From positions 4,650,001-4,714,000 of the forward strand of contig NZ_CP157276.1 in the NCBI RefSeq assembly GCF_040024445.1: a stretch of DNA of 64,000 bases, read 5' to 3'. Source of the stretch: Prescottella soli. Its GTDB lineage: Bacteria; Actinomycetota; Actinomycetes; Mycobacteriales; Mycobacteriaceae. This document shows positions 23,719-31,984 of this stretch, one piece after another; the stretch's first letter is position 1; each line of letters starts with the position of its first letter. Both the position numbers and the translations under genes were made by a program. The notes beneath the pieces were generated by a model. The model ran no database searches. It worked only from the letters and a program-made list of their open reading frames with translations, and was not told where the DNA came from.

Positions 23719-25314
23719 CTACTCCGCGGCCGCGGTGACGCTCACCGGCTCGGACGCGGCCGATGCGGCGGTGTCCGCACCGGAACGGCGACGGCGACGG
23801 CGACGACGCGGCGCGTCCGACTGACCGTCGGCGGCCGGGCCGGTGCTCGCTGCGCCGTCCTGCGCGCCGGCCGACGCGGTGGCGTCGGCGGTGGTCTGCG
23901 CGGCGGCGCCGGAGGACTTGCCCCCGCGGGTGCGGCGGCGAACCCGGTCGCGCTTGGGTGCGGCCTTCTCGCCGTTCTCGGACTCGGCGGACTCCTTCGC
24001 GGGCCGCTCGGTGCGGGCCTTGCGGATCGTGCCCTTCGCGTCCGTCGGGATGCCGAGGTCCTCGTAGAGGTGCGGCGAGCTCGAGTAGGTCTCGACCGGC
24101 TCCGCGATGCCGAGCTCGAGCGCCTTGTCGATCAGCTGCCAGCGCGGGATGTCGTCCCAGTCCACCAGCGTGATCGCGGTGCCGGTGCGGCCCGCGCGAC
24201 CGGTGCGGCCGATGCGGTGCACGTAGGTCTTCTCGTCCTCGGGGCACTGGTAGTTGATGACGTGCGTGACGTCGTCGATGTCGATGCCGCGGGCCGCGAC
24301 GTCGGTCGCGACGAGCACGTCCACCTTGCCGCTGCGGAAGCCGGCGAGGGCCTTCTCGCGGGCGATCTGGCCGAGGTCACCGTGCACGGCGCCGACCTTG
24401 AAGCCGCGCTCGTTCAGGTCGTCGGCGACCTTCTGCGCGGTGCGCTTGGTGCGGGTGAAGATCATCGTCGCGCCGCGGCCGTCGGCCTGCAGGACACGGG
24501 CCACCATCTCGGCCTTGTCCAGCGCGTGGGCGCGGTAGATGTGCTGGGTGGTGCGCTCGTGCACGGCGGACGAATCCGCCTCCTCGGCGCGGATGTGCGT
24601 CGGCTGCGTCAGGAACGTGCGGGCGAGCGTGATGATCGGGCCCGGCATGGTCGCGGAGAACAGCATGGTCTGGCGCTTGTCCGGCACCATGCCGAGGATG
24701 CGCTCGATGTCGGGCAGGAAGCCCAGGTCGAGCATCTCGTCGGCCTCGTCGAGGACCAGGACGCCGACCTTGCCCAGGATCAGGTGCCCCTGGTTGGCGA
24801 GGTCGAGCAGGCGGCCGGGGGTGCCGACGACGACGTCGACGCCCTTGCGGAGCGCGTCGATCTGCTGCTCGTAGGGGCGGCCGCCGTAGATGGACAGGAC
24901 TTCGAGCTTCTTCTTGCCGGACTTCAGGAACTTCGACGCGTTCTCGAGGTCCTGCGTCACCTGGATGCACAGCTCGCGGGTCGGCACGATGACGAGGGCG
25001 CGCGGAGTGCCGTCGAGAGCGGCCGTGCCGGACTCCGGGGTGGACACGCGGTGGAGCAGCGGGATGCCGAAACCGAACGTCTTGCCCATGCCGGTGCGGG
25101 CCTGACCGATGAGGTCGTCGCCGGCGAGCGCGAGGGGGAGCGTGAGCTCCTGGATGGCGAAGGTGCGTTCGATACCGATTTCGGCGAGAGCCTTGACGAT
25201 CTCGTCGCGGACGCCGAGTTCGGCGAAGGTGGGGGCGGTGTGCGTCTCGTCCAGCTGGGCGGACAGTGTGGTTTCGGTTGCGTCGTCTTCGTGGTCGATC
25301 GTGATCTTGCTCAG
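23719..25314 (-). CDS. rhlE: DEAD-box ATP-dependent RNA helicase (RhlE-like)
   Basis: About 531 residues. It has the Q motif region, ARTGMGKT (motif I), PTRELC, TPGRLLD, LDEADEMLDLGF (DEAD), SATM, the second RecA domain with VATDVAARGIDID and HRIGRTGRAGRTG. A low-complexity tail of ~130 residues ends in two Arg-rich runs and an Ala-rich end, likely an RNA-binding or phase-separation tail. Rv3211 is the counterpart. A start at CTG 25314 (L-S-K-I-T-I-D) is proposed because GAGGAAGG lies eight bases upstream. An ATG at 25407 would add 31 residues of non-helicase character. Confidence 0.85.
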   Translation of the reverse strand: MSKITIDHEDDATETTLSAQLDETHTAPTFAELGVRDEIVKALAEIGIERTFAIQELTLPLALAGDDLIGQARTGMGKTFGFGIPLLHRVSTPESGTAALDGTPRALVIVPTRELCIQVTQDLENASKFLKSGKKKLEVLSIYGGRPYEQQIDALRKGVDVVVGTPGRLLDLANQGHLILGKVGVLVLDEADEMLDLGFLPDIERILGMVPDKRQTMLFSATMPGPIITLARTFLTQPTHIRAEEADSSAVHERTTQHIYRAHALDKAEMVARVLQADGRGATMIFTRTKRTAQKVADDLNERGFKVGAVHGDLGQIAREKALAGFRSGKVDVLVATDVAARGIDIDDVTHVINYQCPEDEKTYVHRIGRTGRAGRTGTAITLVDWDDIPRWQLIDKALELGIAEPVETYSSSPHLYEDLGIPTDAKGTIRKARTERPAKESAESENGEKAAPKRDRVRRRTRGGKSSGAAAQTTADATASAGAQDGAASTGPAADGQSDAPRRRRRRRRSGADTAASAASEPVSVTAAAE

Positions 25315-25722
25315 GGAACTGGCCTTCCTCGTATCGGCACGCACGCACGAGGTAAGGGGCCAGGCCGTAAGTCGGCCGATGTCGATGCCCTCTTGCGTCG
25401 GTGCCACCGGGCCTCCTCGGCCACAGCATCAGCACGGAGACCGGTGTCGGTCTCGGCGAGCTACGGTGGGCGCCGTCGATCAGGTGCGCGCACATTATCT
25501 TCGGGATTCCGTGTCGGATCCGCGTCCGAATCGCTCGAATCGCGTTCGAATTCCAGCTCGGTGCGTCCGTTCCGAAATCGTCAACCGTGAATGAATCTAC
25601 GGTCTCCCGACGTAATTGTAGCGGTCGAACGGTTCCAACCTCGCACACCCATGGCGCAGATCACGATTCTGGCCGTGTCCGGTCGATCGAGACCGCCCGG
25701 CCGCGGATTAGGCTGTGGCTTC
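25315..25722. other. Gene-free region between rhlE and the ferritin-like gene (divergent promoters)
   Basis: 408 bp without a credible gene. The rhlE side carries CCTCGT/ACGAGG arms (25327-25332 and 25347-25352), which in the rhlE mRNA would form a hairpin that includes part of the GAGGAAGG ribosome binding site. Next is a perfect GGCCG-TAAGT-CGGCC dyad (25363-25377). The middle is less GC-rich, with repeated TCGAATCG-type bases around 25530-25560, probably the two promoters. Confidence 0.5.
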
Positions 25723-26403
25723 ATGGGAGCCGATTCGCCAACGTCGTCCGTGCCGACCATCGCCGCCGATCACCCCGGTGTGGCAGAGCTGTTCGCGGTT
25801 CTCGCCTACGGTGAGATCTCCGCGTTCTACCGGTTGGCGGAGGACGCCCAGATGGCGCCCACGCTGCAGGGACGCGTCGCGTTCGCGAGCATGGCCGCGG
25901 CCGAGATGTCGCACTTCGAAACGCTGCAGAAGGCACTGACCGATCGTGGCGTGGAGATCTACTCCGCGATGGATCTGTTCGTGCGTGCCCTCGACGCCTA
26001 CCATGCGTCCACCGACCCGTCGACGTGGCTCGAGTCCCTCGTCAAGGCCTACGTCGGCGACGGCATCGCCGCCGACTTCTATCGCGAGATCGCCCACTCC
26101 CTGGATCCCGCGGTCGGTGGGATCGTCCGCGAGGTGCTCGCCGAGGTCGGCCACTCCGAGTTCGTCGTCCAGGAAGTGCGTGCCGCCGTCACCGCGAGCA
26201 AGCAGGACAAGGACCGGCTGATGCTCTGGGGGCGTCGACTGCTCGGCGAGGCCATCACCCAGGCCCAGTTCGTGCTGGCGCAGCGGGAGGAACTCACCGA
26301 CCTGGTGATGACCGCGACCGGGAGCCTCAACGGCGTCGCCGCGCTCTTCGACAACATGCAGGCCAAGCACGCCGAGCGCATGGCCGTTCTCGGTCTGGTC
26401 TGA
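25723..26403 (+). CDS. Ferritin-like fold protein (MiaE-like, Rv3210c family)
   Basis: A 226-residue four-helix protein of the ferritin-like superfamily. Candidate metal ligands occur in pairs: YGEISAFYRL, AAAEMSHFETL (E-x2-H), LVKAYVGDGIAADFYRE and EVGHSEFVV. This layout resembles tRNA-hydroxylating MiaE proteins, but the actinobacterial branch is uncharacterised. The ATG at 25723 is chosen. The DUF3107 gene follows 113 bp later, as the order Rv3210c-Rv3208A predicts; the lipoprotein gene Rv3209 is absent. Confidence 0.8.
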   Translation: MGADSPTSSVPTIAADHPGVAELFAVLAYGEISAFYRLAEDAQMAPTLQGRVAFASMAAAEMSHFETLQKALTDRGVEIYSAMDLFVRALDAYHASTDPSTWLESLVKAYVGDGIAADFYREIAHSLDPAVGGIVREVLAEVGHSEFVVQEVRAAVTASKQDKDRLMLWGRRLLGEAITQAQFVLAQREELTDLVMTATGSLNGVAALFDNMQAKHAERMAVLGLV

Positions 26404-26516
26404 CCCGGGGTCGTGCTGTTCGCTCTCAGCACAGCGGTCGGACAAGCTGGCGGGCCGGATGCTGCATTAACCTGGCCGGGACAGCTGAAAGCGCTCGGAG
26501 AGTTCGGAGGTTGGCC

Positions 26517-26744
26517 GTGGAGGTCAAGATCGGTGTTACTGACAGCCCGCGTGAGCTCGTCGTCGTCAGCGCCCAGTCGCCCGACGAGGTGGAGTCGCTC
26601 GTGACGGACGCGCTCAGCGGCAAGGCGGACGGTGTTCTCTCGCTCGTCGACGAGAAGGGACGCAAGTTCCTCGTCCAGGCGAGCCGGATCACCTACGTGG
26701 AGCTCGGCCCGTCGGACGGCCGCAAGGTCGGTTTCACGAGCTAG
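26517..26744 (+). CDS. DUF3107 small protein (TB9.4-like)
   Basis: A 75-residue protein starting VEVKIGVTDSPRELV, with GGAGG six bases before the GTG at 26517. DUF3107 members are conserved throughout Actinobacteria and sit beside a TetR gene, as here. Function unknown. The mix of alternating strands and helices suggests a compact alpha/beta fold. A strong hairpin follows. Confidence 0.88.
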   Translation: MEVKIGVTDSPRELVVVSAQSPDEVESLVTDALSGKADGVLSLVDEKGRKFLVQASRITYVELGPSDGRKVGFTS

Positions 26745-26756
26745 AGCCGAGACGCC

Positions 26757-26801
26757 GAAAGGGCGCGCAGCCCGGGGTTCCCCTGGACTGCGCGCCCTTT
26801 C
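26757..26801. terminator. Bidirectional terminator between DUF3107 and TetR genes
   Basis: GAAAGGGCGCGCAG (26757-26770) pairs perfectly with CTGCGCGCCCTTTC (26788-26801) around a 17-base loop that itself contains GGGG/CCCC. The A-run and T-run at the stem base suit intrinsic termination in both directions. Confidence 0.85.
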
Positions 26802-26849
26802 TCGTGTTCTCGGAGCGCTCGTCTTCTCAGAGCGTCGGGTGCCGGCCGG

Positions 26850-27596
<747 letters not shown>

Positions 27597-27657
27597 TCAT
27601 TTGCACGATACCCGGGCGGTTCTCGGCCGTATTCGTTGAACTGGCCGGTCCAGCCGA

Positions 27658-27694
27658 GGACATGTCCGCTGGACATGCTGCTGGACACGTCGCT
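27658..27694. repeat. Three tandem 12-13-bp repeats in the TetR/DUF3152 promoter region
   Basis: GGACATGTCCGCT (27658-27670), GGACATGCTGCT (27671-27682) and GGACACGTCGCT (27683-27694) follow each other without gaps. They lie between divergent genes, next to the CTGG-N5-CCAG dyad at 27641-27653. Spacing near one helical turn suggests cooperative regulator binding. No known regulator motif was recognised. Confidence 0.5.
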
Positions 27695-27803
27695 GATACC
27701 AAGTATTCCAGCATCCCATCCCGAGCACCCGCGCGCGACGTGAGCGGGGCACATTTCCGGCGTGCCGGGTGAAGGCCGAACCGGACTGTGAGATTCTGGC
27801 GGG

Positions 27804-28889
27804 GTGACTGACCGAGGAGGACCGCGCCTGGGGGGCACAGTTCCCGAGATGTCCGACGACGACCCGTACGAAGCGCGCAACGGCGGCTTCGATCCGGGTC
27901 GGGTACCCGATCCGCACGAGCCGCTGCGAGCGTCGTGGGATCCCACACGTCGGAACATCGGTCGTCCTCGCGTACCGCGTCCCGACCGGGGCGCGAAGAA
28001 GCAGAGCCGCGTCGGCAAGTTCGTCTCGATGTACGGCTGGCGTGCCTACGCGATCCCGGTGCTGCTGATCGTGACGGTGCTGGTGGTCGTGGACGCGTTC
28101 CGCGGCATCGGCGACTCCGAGTCGGCCGCCCCGAAGGATCCGGGCTTCGGTGAACTCAGCCACTCCGACGGCACGGACGTCATCGGTGTCCCGCCGGTGG
28201 CGGACGGGAACTTTGCCAGCACCATCCCCTCGGGCGTGCTTCCGGACGGCGGGCCGTTCACCGAGAAGGGCGCCGGCACGTGGCACGTGGTTCCAGGCAC
28301 GACCGGTCAGGTCGGTCAGGGCACCGATGGCGTGCTCACCTACACCATCGAGGTGGAGGACGGGGTCGACACCGCCGGGTTCGGTGGCGACGAGTCCTTC
28401 GGCCGGATGGTCGACCAGACCCTCGCCAATCCGAAGGGGTGGACGAAGGACCCCCGGTTCGCGTTCCGGCGGGTCGACCAGGGCGATCCCGCCGTGGCGA
28501 ACGGCGGCGGTCCCAGCTTCCGGATCTCCCTCACGTCGCAGATGACGATCCGGGAGGCGTGCGGCTACGACATCCAGCTCGAGGTGTCCTGCTACAACCC
28601 CGGCATCGGCCGCGTCGTCCTGAACGAGCCCCGCTGGGTGCGCGGTGCGATCTCCTACCAGGGCGACATCGGTTCCTACCGGCAGTACCAGATCAACCAC
28701 GAGGTCGGGCACGCGATCGGCTACCAGGCGCACCAGCCGTGTGAGAGCGACGGCGGTCTGGCGCCGGTGATGATGCAGCAGACCTTCGGGACCGCGAACA
28801 ACGACATCGCCAAGCTCGACCCGGAGGGCGTCGTCCCGATGGACGGCAAGGTGTGCCGGTTCAATCCGTGGCCCTACCCGCGCGGCTGA
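27804..28889 (+). CDS. DUF3152 membrane-anchored metalloprotease-like protein (Rv3207c-like)
   Basis: A 361-residue protein. A ~75-residue charged cytoplasmic N-terminus precedes one transmembrane helix (about 83-99) and a long linker. The extracytoplasmic domain contains H299-E-V-G-H303, a zincin motif, within NHEVGHAIGY. Family annotation is DUF3152, and protease activity is inferred only from this motif. Several Cys in the domain (AC, SC, PC, VC) could form disulfides outside the cell. The start is GTG 27804. The HAD gene follows 13 bp later. Confidence 0.85.
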   Translation: MTDRGGPRLGGTVPEMSDDDPYEARNGGFDPGRVPDPHEPLRASWDPTRRNIGRPRVPRPDRGAKKQSRVGKFVSMYGWRAYAIPVLLIVTVLVVVDAFRGIGDSESAAPKDPGFGELSHSDGTDVIGVPPVADGNFASTIPSGVLPDGGPFTEKGAGTWHVVPGTTGQVGQGTDGVLTYTIEVEDGVDTAGFGGDESFGRMVDQTLANPKGWTKDPRFAFRRVDQGDPAVANGGGPSFRISLTSQMTIREACGYDIQLEVSCYNPGIGRVVLNEPRWVRGAISYQGDIGSYRQYQINHEVGHAIGYQAHQPCESDGGLAPVMMQQTFGTANNDIAKLDPEGVVPMDGKVCRFNPWPYPRG

Positions 28890-28902
28890 GAAGGGGCAGA
28901 CC

Positions 28903-29664
28903 GTGACCGCCGCGAGCCCCGTCGTCGCCCACATCGGTGACGCCGCCTGCTCCGGCTTCCTGTTCGACATGGACGGTGTCGTCACCGACACCGCGCGCGT
29001 TCACGAGCGCGCGTGGACGCGGCTGTTCGACGGGTTCCTCGCCGAGCGCGGCAAGGGTGAGGCACCGTTCACGTCCGACGACTACCTGCAGTACGTCGAC
29101 GGCCGTCCGCGCGTCGACGGGGTGGCGTCGTTCCTGGCGTCCCGCTCGATCGAGATTCCGCACGGCGATCTGTCGGATCCGCCGACGGCGCACACCGTGT
29201 GCGGGCTCGCGGCCCGCAAGGACGCGATGTTCCTGCACGAACTCGACGAGCGCGGCGTCGAGGCGTTCCCGGGCACCGTGACGCTGATCCGGCGGTTGCG
29301 GGCCGAGCGCATCTCCGTCGCGCTGGTGACCGCGAGTCGCAACGCGGTGCGGGTGCTCGACGCGGCCGGGCTCACCGAACTGTTCGACGCCCGGGTGGAC
29401 GGCATCGACGTCGACCGCTTGTCGCTCGCCGGCAAGCCCGAGCCGGACACATACCTCGAGGGCGCCCGGCGGCTGGGTCTGCCGGCGTCGGCGTGCGTCG
29501 TGCTCGAGGACGCGATCGCGGGCGTCGAGGCCGGTCGTCGCGGGGCGTTCGGGGTGGTCGTCGGTGTCGACCGGGCCCATCACGCGGACGCGCTTCGGGA
29601 CGCGGGGGCCGACGTCGTGGTGTCGGACCTGAGTGACCTCGAGGTGCGATTCGGGACGGCATAG
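28903..29664 (+). CDS. HAD-superfamily hydrolase, beta-phosphoglucomutase type
   Basis: A 253-residue HAD protein with DMDGVVTDT (motif I, nucleophile Asp), VTASRN (motif II), KPEPDTYLEGARRLG (motif III) and VLEDAIAGVEAG (motif IV). An alpha-helical cap lies between motif I and II. Such proteins act on sugar phosphates; some actinobacterial relatives are joined to trehalose or maltose metabolism genes, but none are here. GTG 28903 follows AAGGGG. It may be cotranscribed with the DUF3152 gene. Confidence 0.87.
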   Translation: MTAASPVVAHIGDAACSGFLFDMDGVVTDTARVHERAWTRLFDGFLAERGKGEAPFTSDDYLQYVDGRPRVDGVASFLASRSIEIPHGDLSDPPTAHTVCGLAARKDAMFLHELDERGVEAFPGTVTLIRRLRAERISVALVTASRNAVRVLDAAGLTELFDARVDGIDVDRLSLAGKPEPDTYLEGARRLGLPASACVVLEDAIAGVEAGRRGAFGVVVGVDRAHHADALRDAGADVVVSDLSDLEVRFGTA

Positions 29665-29705
29665 GCTGGACGCGAGCGTTGACCGGTCGATGTCAGGAGC
29701 GTGTG

Positions 29706-30884
29706 GTGCCCCCGAAGAGTCCGCTTCCGCCGTTGGTGGAGCCGACAGCTGAACTGAGTCGTGACGAGGTGGCGCGCTACAGCCGCCACCTGATCATCCC
29801 CGACGTGGGGACGACCGGTCAGCGGCGGTTGAAGAACGCCCGCGTCCTGGTGATCGGTGCCGGCGGCCTGGGCTCGCCGACGCTGATGTACCTGGCCGCC
29901 GCCGGGGTCGGCACGATCGGCATCGTCGACTTCGACGTGGTCGACGAGTCGAACCTGCAGCGGCAGGTGATCCACGGCACGGCCGACGTCGGGCGGTCCA
30001 AGGCGCAGAGCGCGCGCGAGTCCATCCGGGAGATCAACCCGCACGTCGAGGTGCGGCTGCACGAGTTCCGGCTCGACGCGTCGAATGCCGTCGAGCTGTT
30101 CGAGCAGTACGACCTGATCCTGGACGGCGCCGACAACTTCGCCACCCGCTACCTGGTGAACGACGCCGCCGCGCTGGCGCACCGGCCGTACGTGTGGGGG
30201 TCGATCTACCGGTTCCAGGGGCAGGTGTCGCTGTTCTGGGAGGACGCCCCCGACGGTCGAGGCATCACGCTGCGCGACCTGTACCCGGAGGCGCCGCCGC
30301 CCGGGACCGTGCCGTCGTGCGCGGAGGGCGGCGTCCTCGGTGTGCTGTGCGCGTCGGTCGGCTCGATCATGGCGACCGAGGCGATCAAGCTGATCACCGG
30401 CATCGGGGACTCGCTGCTGGGTCGGCTGATGATCTACGACGCCCTCGCCATGAACTACCGGACGGTGACGCTCAGCCGCGACCCCGACCGGCTGCCGATC
30501 ACCGAACTGGTCGACTACGACGCCTTCTGCGGCGTGGAACCGGTCGCCGACACGGATCGCGACTCGACGATCACACCGCTCGAGCTGCGGGAGCTGATCG
30601 ACGCGGGCGCCGACATCGCGATCGTCGACGTCCGCGAGCCGGTGGAGTGGGACATCGTGCACCTGCCCGGCGCCACGCTGATCCCGAAGGGGCGGATCCT
30701 GTCGGGGGAGGCGCTGGCCGAGCTGCCCCAGGACAAGCGCATCGTGCTGCACTGCAAGACGGGCATCCGCTCGGCGGAGGCGCTGGCCGCCGTCCGCAGG
30801 GCCGGGTTCGCCGACGCGGTGCACCTGCAGGGCGGCGTCATCGCGTGGGCGCACCAGATCGATCCGTCGCTTCCGGTCTACTGA
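29706..30884 (+). CDS. moeZ: Adenylyltransferase/sulfurtransferase MoeZ
   Basis: A 392-residue protein with an N-terminal ThiF/MoeB adenylation domain (GAGGLGSPTLMYLAAAG; DGADNFATRYLVND) and a C-terminal rhodanese domain with catalytic Cys350 in LHCKTGIRS. MoeZ activates and thiolates ubiquitin-like sulfur carriers for molybdopterin, cysteine (CysO) and secondary-metabolite pathways. Length and sequence agree with Rv3206c. The GTG at 29706 is chosen for its six-base distance from AGGAG; GTG 29703 adjoins it. It may supply sulfur for the molybdenum cofactor of the nitrate reductase at 41345. Confidence 0.93.
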   Translation: MPPKSPLPPLVEPTAELSRDEVARYSRHLIIPDVGTTGQRRLKNARVLVIGAGGLGSPTLMYLAAAGVGTIGIVDFDVVDESNLQRQVIHGTADVGRSKAQSARESIREINPHVEVRLHEFRLDASNAVELFEQYDLILDGADNFATRYLVNDAAALAHRPYVWGSIYRFQGQVSLFWEDAPDGRGITLRDLYPEAPPPGTVPSCAEGGVLGVLCASVGSIMATEAIKLITGIGDSLLGRLMIYDALAMNYRTVTLSRDPDRLPITELVDYDAFCGVEPVADTDRDSTITPLELRELIDAGADIAIVDVREPVEWDIVHLPGATLIPKGRILSGEALAELPQDKRIVLHCKTGIRSAEALAAVRRAGFADAVHLQGGVIAWAHQIDPSLPVY

Positions 30885-30942
30885 GCGTGCCCTACGGAGC
30901 GCCTCACCGATCTTGGCGTCGGGCGGCGGTAGCCTGACGCCC

Positions 30943-31797
30943 GTGAGCTCTGCACAACCGCCCCAACACGTGTGTTCGACCTTCGGCCTCCGCGAGATCG
31001 AACCGGTGGCGCTGGGGTCGGACTGGGAGGGTGGCTGGCGACTCGGCGACGTCGTGCTGTCCCCGGTCGCGGATCATGCCCGCGCCGCCTGGTCCGCGAA
31101 GGTGCGCGAGACACTCGCCGTGGACGCGGTCCGCCTGGCCCGCCCGGTGCGTGCCACCGACGGCCGTTACGTCGTCTCGGGCTGGCGGGCCGACACGTTC
31201 CTCGTCGGCACCCCCGAACCGCGGCACGACGAGGTGGTGTCGTTGTCGCTTCGCCTGCACGCAGCGACCGCGCAGCTCGAGCGCCCCCGGTTCCTGGCGC
31301 AGCCGCCGGTCGCGCCGTGGGCCGACGTCGACATCTTCGTCGCCGCCGACCGGGCGGCGTGGGAGACGGTTCCGCTGCGGACGGCGCGAGCGGCCGGCGC
31401 CCTCGAGCACCTGGCCGAGGACGGTTCGCGGAGCGTCGAACTCATCGGCCAGCTCGCGACGCTGCGCAAGCCCGTGCGCTCACCCGATCAGCTGGTCCAC
31501 GGCGACCTGTTCGGCACGGTCCTGTTCGCGGGCAGCACCGCACCCGGTGTCACCGACATCACGCCGTACTGGCGGCCCGCGGCCTGGGCGGCTGGTGTGG
31601 TCGTCGTCGACGCGCTGTCGTGGGGCGGCGCGGACGAAGGTCTGATCGGACGCTGGGAGGATCTGCCGGAGTGGCCGCAGATGCTGCTGCGCGCCCTGCT
31701 GTTCCGGCTCGCGGTGCACGCCCTGCACCCGCGGTCCACGCCCGAGGCACTGCCCGGACTGGTCCGGACCGCCGAGCTGGTGCGGTTGATTCTCTAG
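30943..31797 (+). CDS. TIGR02569-family conserved actinobacterial protein (Rv3205c-like)
   Basis: A 284-residue soluble protein with a distant kinase/phosphotransferase look: QLVHGDLFGTVLF resembles the catalytic HGDL motif of aminoglycoside phosphotransferase folds. The family (TIGR02569) is uncharacterised. The GTG start at 30943 gives VSSAQPPQHVCS. It is the last backbone gene before the 29.5-kb accessory block; its M. tuberculosis neighbour Rv3204 reappears only at 61266. Confidence 0.82.
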   Translation: MSSAQPPQHVCSTFGLREIEPVALGSDWEGGWRLGDVVLSPVADHARAAWSAKVRETLAVDAVRLARPVRATDGRYVVSGWRADTFLVGTPEPRHDEVVSLSLRLHAATAQLERPRFLAQPPVAPWADVDIFVAADRAAWETVPLRTARAAGALEHLAEDGSRSVELIGQLATLRKPVRSPDQLVHGDLFGTVLFAGSTAPGVTDITPYWRPAAWAAGVVVVDALSWGGADEGLIGRWEDLPEWPQMLLRALLFRLAVHALHPRSTPEALPGLVRTAELVRLIL

Positions 31798-31940
31798 CCT
31801 GCGGGCTGCGTCAGAGCGTCGCCGCGTTCTGAAGGTGCGGAGAGGTTCTCCGTGAACTCGCGTACAGCGCTCTGGGTAGTGGCGTGATCCGGGTTGGCAT
31901 CTTCCTGCCAGACCGCGGGATCGATGCCGGGTTCCCGATA

Positions 31941-31966
31941 GAACGGTTTTCACAGCAAAATCGTTC
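31941..31966. promoter_or_regulatory. 26-bp inverted repeat before the fused acyl-CoA dehydrogenase gene
   Basis: GAACGGTTTT (31941-31950), spacer CACAGC, then AAAATCGTTC (31957-31966): nine of ten arm positions pair. It ends 18 bp before the GTG start and contains the ribosome-binding approach, so a protein bound here would block transcription or translation. The arms are AT-rich compared with the region. The regulator is unknown; the LuxR-type regulator at 34284 is the nearest candidate. Confidence 0.6.
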
Positions 31967-31984
31967 GGATTCAGGGAGCCAGGC

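Noticed and set aside
25520-25570. GTTCGAAT-type sequences suggesting a tRNA fragment or attachment site
   Set aside because: No cloverleaf can be formed and no integrase gene is present; more likely promoter DNA.
23689-25590. Long open frame opposite the RNA helicase
   Set aside because: Shadow of rhlE; composition rich in Arg, Asp and Val, no recognisable domain.
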